Of a stretch of DNA of 64,000 nucleotides, positions 59,792-64,000 are shown piece by piece (the stretch's first letter is position 1; each line of letters opens with the position of its first letter). This DNA comes from Pontixanthobacter aestiaquae. GTDB taxonomy: Bacteria > Pseudomonadota > Alphaproteobacteria > Sphingomonadales > Sphingomonadaceae. The stretch lies in contig NZ_WTYZ01000001.1 of the NCBI RefSeq assembly GCF_009827455.1, positions 992,001-1,056,000 of the forward strand. Direction: 5' to 3'. The translations under genes were made by a program, and so were the position numbers. Below the pieces are notes generated by a model. The model made no database searches, was not told where the DNA came from, and saw nothing but the letters and a program-made list of their open reading frames with translations.

Positions 59792-60985
59792 ATGAGTTTC
59801 GTGCTGTTTGCTGCTGCCTTGGCGGCACCTGTTACTACATCCAGCGCAACAGAAGTTGCTAAAGCGCCCGCGGCTGCATGCGAAAGCAAAGCTGCCACGG
59901 TCGACAAGGCTTTCCCAACGGGTGCCTTTGCCGATTGCCAGGTTAAAGGAAAAAAACGCTTTGCGTTGACCATCGCGCCGGAAGATGAAGGTCAGATCAA
60001 TTGCAGCGCGTGGTATGCCTTCAGGCTGACACCCGCGCGTAGAGGCCGCGTTACGGTTGAACTCAATTACCCCAAATGCGGTCACCGATATTGGCCCAAG
60101 ATGAGCACTGATGGCATCTCGTGGGAATATATTCCGCCGAAAGCAGTGACCGTCGAAGGAGAAGGCGATGATCGAACGGCGACGATCAAGCTGAAGCTGA
60201 ACAACCAACCGGTGTTTATTGCTGCACAGGAAATCATACCGCCATCGACTTATGACGCGTGGCTGAGCCGCGTAACCCAATCTTCTGCCGCTACACGGCG
60301 CTTGTTGGGGAAATCTGCCGAAGGGCGTGATATAGAGGCGATGGCAATTGCCGATCCTGCAGGCGGCCAGAAGGAAGTGATTTTGCTCGTCGGCCGGCAG
60401 CATCCGCCAGAAATTACCGGTGCTTTAGCTATGTTTCCCTTTGTGGAAACGCTCCTCGGCGATAGCGATCTGGCAAAGCGATATCGCTCGCGGTTCCACA
60501 CCGAGGTTGTACCGTTGGTAAATCCCGACGGCGTCGTCCGGGGACACTGGCGGCACAATACCGGCGGGGTTGATCTGAACCGGGATTGGGGACCATTCAC
60601 TCAGCCTGAGACCAAGCTGATGCAAGGTTTGCTCGAAGAAATAGCAAACAATCCTGATCAGCAGCTTCGGTTGATGCTCGATTTCCATTCAACCAACAGG
60701 GACGTCTTTTACACGATTCCCGATGAATTGCCGACCGATCCGCCACTCTTCACGCGCGATTGGCTCGCGCGGTATCAGCAGCTAATGCCGGATTATAAAG
60801 TGAACCGTGATGCGCGCCACACCGTAGGGCGACCAATTTCCAAAGCGCACATCTTCGACACATATGGCGCGCCTGCGATTACGTTCGAGATCGGCGATGA
60901 GACGGATCGTATCTTGGTTCGGCGCATTGGTGAACAATCTGCAATCGCGATGATGGAAACGTTGCTCGCGACGCCGAAGCCATGA
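59792..60985 (+). CDS. M14-family zinc carboxypeptidase
   Basis: A 397-residue exported peptidase. Residues 1-19 form a signal peptide. Residues 25-145 are a beta-sandwich domain as in cytosolic-carboxypeptidase-like enzymes. Zinc ligands: His and Glu of GRQHPPEITGA and His of LDFHSTNRD. Arg in GHWRHNTGGVDLNRDW binds substrate carboxylate. The catalytic Glu is in ITFEIGDETD. M14 enzymes remove C-terminal residues or cleave gamma-D-Glu-DAP links; the neighbouring D-aminoacylase makes a D-residue substrate attractive. Its stop overlaps the next start (ATGA). Confidence 0.9.
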   Translation: MSFVLFAAALAAPVTTSSATEVAKAPAAACESKAATVDKAFPTGAFADCQVKGKKRFALTIAPEDEGQINCSAWYAFRLTPARRGRVTVELNYPKCGHRYWPKMSTDGISWEYIPPKAVTVEGEGDDRTATIKLKLNNQPVFIAAQEIIPPSTYDAWLSRVTQSSAATRRLLGKSAEGRDIEAMAIADPAGGQKEVILLVGRQHPPEITGALAMFPFVETLLGDSDLAKRYRSRFHTEVVPLVNPDGVVRGHWRHNTGGVDLNRDWGPFTQPETKLMQGLLEEIANNPDQQLRLMLDFHSTNRDVFYTIPDELPTDPPLFTRDWLARYQQLMPDYKVNRDARHTVGRPISKAHIFDTYGAPAITFEIGDETDRILVRRIGEQSAIAMMETLLATPKP

Positions 60986-62607
60986 TCGGTCTGCACCGTG
61001 CCGCCTGTGCGGTGGGAACCATGCTTGGCTTGGCCTCATGCCAAACTGTGGCGGCTGATGCTGCAAGCGGGCAAACCATCATGCAACAGGTCGATCTGCT
61101 GATTACAGGTGGCGCAATCTATGATGGTTCGGGAGGGGACGCTGTCTCTGCCAATCTGGCCATTGATGATGGCGAAATAATCGCCATCTTTGATCACGAC
61201 AGTCCTAACTATCGCGGCGTATCCACAATTGACGCACGGGGGTTGGTCGTCGCGCCGGGCTTTATCGATCCGCATACCCATGCAACCAGCGATCTTGCTT
61301 CGAACGATGAAATGCGCCGCGCCAACCTTCCCTTTGCTCATCAGGGCGTGACCACAGTGGTTATCGGCAATGACGGGTTCGGTGATACAAATATCGCCGA
61401 GCTGGCCTCGCGAACCGCACAAATGGGAGTAGGCACCAATGTCGCTTTTCTCGCTGGGTTTGGGCCGATCCGCGAAGCTGTATTGGGCACCGCCAATCGC
61501 GCGCCGACTTCAACTGAGCTCACGCAGATGAAAGCCGCAATGCGTTCGGCAATGTGCGATGGCGCATGGGGCCTTTCTACCGGGCTGTATTACGTCCCGC
61601 AGAATTATGCCAAAACTGATGAAGTGATTGCGCTGGCGAAAATCGCAGGCGAGTTCGGCGGCTATTACGACACGCATATGCGCGACGAGAGTACGTATAA
61701 TATTACAGTGAGCGGCGCGGTGCAAGAGACGATAGAGATTGGTGTGCAGGCGGCTCTGCCGGTGCATATCGCGCATATCAAAGCACTTGGCCCGGAAGTT
61801 TGGGGCCACAGCTCCAAGATGATTGCAGCGATTGAGGAGGCTCGCTCCGACGGCTTGCGCGTTACTGCTGACCAATATCCCTGGGCTGCCTCCGGTACGC
61901 GCATTTCAAACGCACTTGTGCCGCGATGGGCACTTGAGGGCGGGTTAGCCAGGCTTCGCGAGCGACTCTCTGTGGAGGAGGAAGCAAAAAGGATACGCAA
62001 TGGCATGATCGCTGGGCTGGAGCGACGCGGTGGTGCCGACCGTTTGCTGATCACTGCACCGCTGGGCGGGATTGATATTGTGACAGGCATCACTCTGGCC
62101 GACATTGCCAAAACGGAAGAGCGCGAGCCGGTTGATAGCGCGATTGCGATCTTGAAGCAGGGTGATGCTCGGCTTGCGTCTTTCAATATGAACGAAGCAG
62201 ACATCGCAGCCTTTGCCGTACAGGACTGGGTCGTCACCGGATCAGACGGATCGACGGGCCACCCACGCAAATATGCCAGCTTTCCCAAAGCCTATCGCGA
62301 TCTGGTGAAAAAAGAGGGCATGCCGCTTGCGCGCTTTATCAGACGCAGCAGCGGCAAGACCGCGGAGATTATCGGCCTGACCGATCGTGGCTATCTGAAG
62401 CCAGGCTATGCGGCAGATGTCGTGGTGTTTGACCCGGAGGAGTTTGCACCGGTAGCCAGCTATCAGAACCCCCGCGAACTATCTGTAGGGGTGCGCCATC
62501 TTCTCGTTAATGGCGCGCTGGCAATCAAGGATGGCCGCTACACTGGCGCTCTGTCGGGAAAGCCGCTTCTCAAACAATCTCCTGCGAGCATAACTGCCTG
62601 CGACTGA
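60982..62607 (+). CDS. D-aminoacylase / N-acyl-D-amino-acid deacylase
   Basis: Amidohydrolase-fold enzyme of 541 residues that releases D-amino acids from N-acyl forms. Lipobox LASC with acylated Cys (about 20). Metal and substrate motifs: DPHTHATSD (HxH), THMRDES, VHIAHIKALG, VVTGSDGSTGHPRKYASFP (in parts). The C-terminal strands are RGYLKPGYAADVVVFDPEEFAP. It is co-translated with the M14 peptidase by a four-base overlap. It could also act on D-peptides directly, as some family members do. Confidence 0.93.
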   Translation: MIGLHRAACAVGTMLGLASCQTVAADAASGQTIMQQVDLLITGGAIYDGSGGDAVSANLAIDDGEIIAIFDHDSPNYRGVSTIDARGLVVAPGFIDPHTHATSDLASNDEMRRANLPFAHQGVTTVVIGNDGFGDTNIAELASRTAQMGVGTNVAFLAGFGPIREAVLGTANRAPTSTELTQMKAAMRSAMCDGAWGLSTGLYYVPQNYAKTDEVIALAKIAGEFGGYYDTHMRDESTYNITVSGAVQETIEIGVQAALPVHIAHIKALGPEVWGHSSKMIAAIEEARSDGLRVTADQYPWAASGTRISNALVPRWALEGGLARLRERLSVEEEAKRIRNGMIAGLERRGGADRLLITAPLGGIDIVTGITLADIAKTEEREPVDSAIAILKQGDARLASFNMNEADIAAFAVQDWVVTGSDGSTGHPRKYASFPKAYRDLVKKEGMPLARFIRRSSGKTAEIIGLTDRGYLKPGYAADVVVFDPEEFAPVASYQNPRELSVGVRHLLVNGALAIKDGRYTGALSGKPLLKQSPASITACD

Positions 62608-62608
62608 C

Positions 62609-63826
62609 CTACTCTTGTGCCAGTTCCTCAGCCAATATCGCTGCTGATCCCATCGCCATCGTCCAGCCGAGCATACCGTGTCCGGTGTTGACCGCCAGTG
62701 ATCGGCCAAGCCGTTTTGTGATTGGCTGCGAGTTGGGCGTGACAGGCCGATGACCAGTCCAGAAACTGGTCGCGGCGTCATAATCGGCAGCATCCGGCAT
62801 TGCTTTGCGGGCGGTATTCAGAACTGTTTCAATTCTTTTCTCGTCCAGTTTGGCACTACCATCACCAAGATCGGCAATTCCGGCCACAAGAACCTGATCG
62901 CCAATATCTGTGAACACCAAGCGGTGCGCGCTATCGGTTATTGATATCGTCGGTGGGTTTGGCCCGCGCGGAGCTGTGAAGGAATAGCCCTTCATGGGCT
63001 GAACCGGAATGCGGTGACCCAATCGCCGGAGCAGGGATGCGCTTTCATGCCCGGTGCAAATCACCGCCATCGGCGTCTGAAAAATATTGCCGTCAGCCAG
63101 TTCAATCTGCATTCCGTCGGTCCGCTCGCTAATTGATGTGACGAGCGCATTGCGCAAATAATTGAGGCCATATTCGCGCTGGGTGTGCTTTACCAATTGC
63201 GTGGCGAAAAGACTGCAATTGCCGACGCCGTCCGCAGGTGAATAGATCGCGCCTACAAGTTCGTGACCGCATTGCCCTAGCGCTGGTTCCAGCGCCAGGG
63301 CCTCATCCCTGCCGACAGCGCGCTGCACCGTTCCATTACAGACTTTCAGATCCATCGATTGGGCAGCGTGCGCAAGCTCCGTTTTGCTTCGGAAGAGCAC
63401 CAGTTTTCCGGGATTGCTATACTGGAAATCGATGGGATTTTCTGAAAGGAACAGATCAAGCTCACGCCGCGATCGTTGTGCAACCGACAAGCATGCTAAC
63501 GTATTCCCACGAAAACGGGCGGCCGTGCAGTTGCGGACAAACCGGGCAAGCCATTCCAATAGCGCCGGTTCGGGGCGCAAGCTTAGTTGGAATGCGTCGT
63601 CTAGCCCCATAGCGAGAGCGGGAATCTTCGCGAGCAGGCGTGGATTGGCCAGCGCATCGGTATGGCTGTAACTCAGCTGCCGACCATTACCGAGCGAGGT
63701 GCCGAGCGCGGGGCCTTCGCGCGCGTCGAGCATTGTGACTTTCCACCCCGTTCTGGCCAAGGCGTGCGCGGTTGTGACGCCAATGATGCCAGCGCCGATC
63801 ACGACCACATTTTTACCTTTTGCCAT
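62609..63826 (-). CDS. FAD-dependent D-amino-acid dehydrogenase-like oxidoreductase
   Basis: A 405-residue DAO-superfamily flavoenzyme. FAD motif VVVIGAGIIGVTTAHALARTGWKVTMLDARE (in parts) at residues 6-35, the substrate-side strand GNGRQLSYSHTD and the C-terminal NTGHGMLGWTMAMGSA are those of DadA-type enzymes. It would oxidise D-amino acids released by the D-aminoacylase to keto acids. The gene is convergent with the D-aminoacylase gene, with stops only one base apart. The ATG at 63826 starts the flavin motif; earlier ATGs at 63847 and 63865 are weaker. Confidence 0.88.
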   Translation of the reverse strand: MAKGKNVVVIGAGIIGVTTAHALARTGWKVTMLDAREGPALGTSLGNGRQLSYSHTDALANPRLLAKIPALAMGLDDAFQLSLRPEPALLEWLARFVRNCTAARFRGNTLACLSVAQRSRRELDLFLSENPIDFQYSNPGKLVLFRSKTELAHAAQSMDLKVCNGTVQRAVGRDEALALEPALGQCGHELVGAIYSPADGVGNCSLFATQLVKHTQREYGLNYLRNALVTSISERTDGMQIELADGNIFQTPMAVICTGHESASLLRRLGHRIPVQPMKGYSFTAPRGPNPPTISITDSAHRLVFTDIGDQVLVAGIADLGDGSAKLDEKRIETVLNTARKAMPDAADYDAATSFWTGHRPVTPNSQPITKRLGRSLAVNTGHGMLGWTMAMGSAAILAEELAQE

Positions 63827-63952
63827 ATGCAAATCGTGCGCCTGCATGCGCGATCGAGCCAGCAATAATCCGCATGTCGAGCATAGATATCAGCTATGGA
63901 CGGAGTGCTGAAATGCGTGACAAAGCCTTGCTTTCCGGTGCATTGGGCGCGG

Positions 63953-64000
63953 ATGCGATTGGGAACGTGTTATTATCCGGAACACTGGCCGCAGGATATG
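63953..64000 (+). CDS. Beta-galactosidase GH42, start only (cut by right edge)
   Basis: The last 16 codons read MRLGTCYYPEHWPQDM. The motif LGxCYYPEHW is the N-terminal signature of glycoside hydrolase family 42 beta-galactosidases. No ribosome site is clear; an in-frame ATG at 63896 would add 19 residues. The gene is divergent from the D-amino-acid dehydrogenase. The identification rests on one motif but that motif is specific. Confidence 0.7.
   Translation, partial: MRLGTCYYPEHWPQDM

Overview
The window looks like a chromosomal segment of an alphaproteobacterium, most likely a marine sphingomonad of the Erythrobacteraceae type. The signs are moderate-to-high GC content, the alphaproteobacterial form of SspB, the hisB-hisH-hisA-hisF-hisE order, ybgC-tolQRAB-pal, PdeM, a TonB receptor next to peptidases, and GGAAC-N16-CGTT promoters of the alphaproteobacterial general stress sigma factor EcfG. 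The genus is an inference from the gene set. There is no rRNA, CRISPR array, phage or insertion sequence. One tRNA (Ser-GGA) is present.

Layout. 1-6.1 kb: small envelope and stress genes (lipocalin Blc, cut by the left edge; a BLUF photoreceptor overlapping a lipoprotein gene; CspA; a GFA-fold protein; a fasciclin lipoprotein; an SH3 protein; DUF962; an orphan acidic/basic protein). 6.6-15 kb: an S41 protease, a PEBP protein, a SWIB protein, DoxX, dipeptidase M19, an EcfG-type stress operon, dapD and a lipid-anchored subtilisin. 15-24.2 kb: two divergent acyl-CoA operons. One contains a kinase plus acyl-CoA dehydrogenase pair matching the two halves of mammalian ACAD10/11. 24.5-27.6 kb: copper resistance (copA, copB, csoR with a visible operator). 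27.6-33.3 kb: gmk, sspB and the his operon, which is interrupted by a palindromic repeat and a tiny PEP-CTERM gene. 33.4-37.9 kb: ybgC-tolQRAB-pal. 38-46 kb: miscellaneous genes, then sulfur amino-acid lyases with a transporter and an Lrp-type regulator. 46-55 kb: infC with a probable ATA start, pdeM, hemF with a Rieske oxygenase whose domains are in swapped order, an M1 peptidase, a RelA/SpoT enzyme and a cyclophilin. 55-64 kb: tRNA-Ser, then a LysR regulator, a TonB receptor, an M14 carboxypeptidase, a D-aminoacylase and an FAD-dependent D-amino-acid dehydrogenase-like enzyme. This last group reads as a locus for uptake and breakdown of D-amino-acid-containing peptides. The first codons of a GH42 beta-galactosidase lie at the right edge.

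Points of most interest. (1) The gene overlapping hemF has the Rieske-oxygenase catalytic iron motif at its N-terminus and the Rieske cluster at its C-terminus, the reverse of the usual order. (2) Two distant intergenic regions share an ungapped 120-nt element with conserved ends, a variable middle and a 15-nt palindrome with a compensatory base change. (3) The leader of a Cys/Met-type PLP enzyme gene has two perfect hairpins and a segment able to hide the ribosome binding site. (4) The D-peptide locus and the split ACAD10/11 module give testable pathway predictions. All statements come from reading the sequence; no database search was run.
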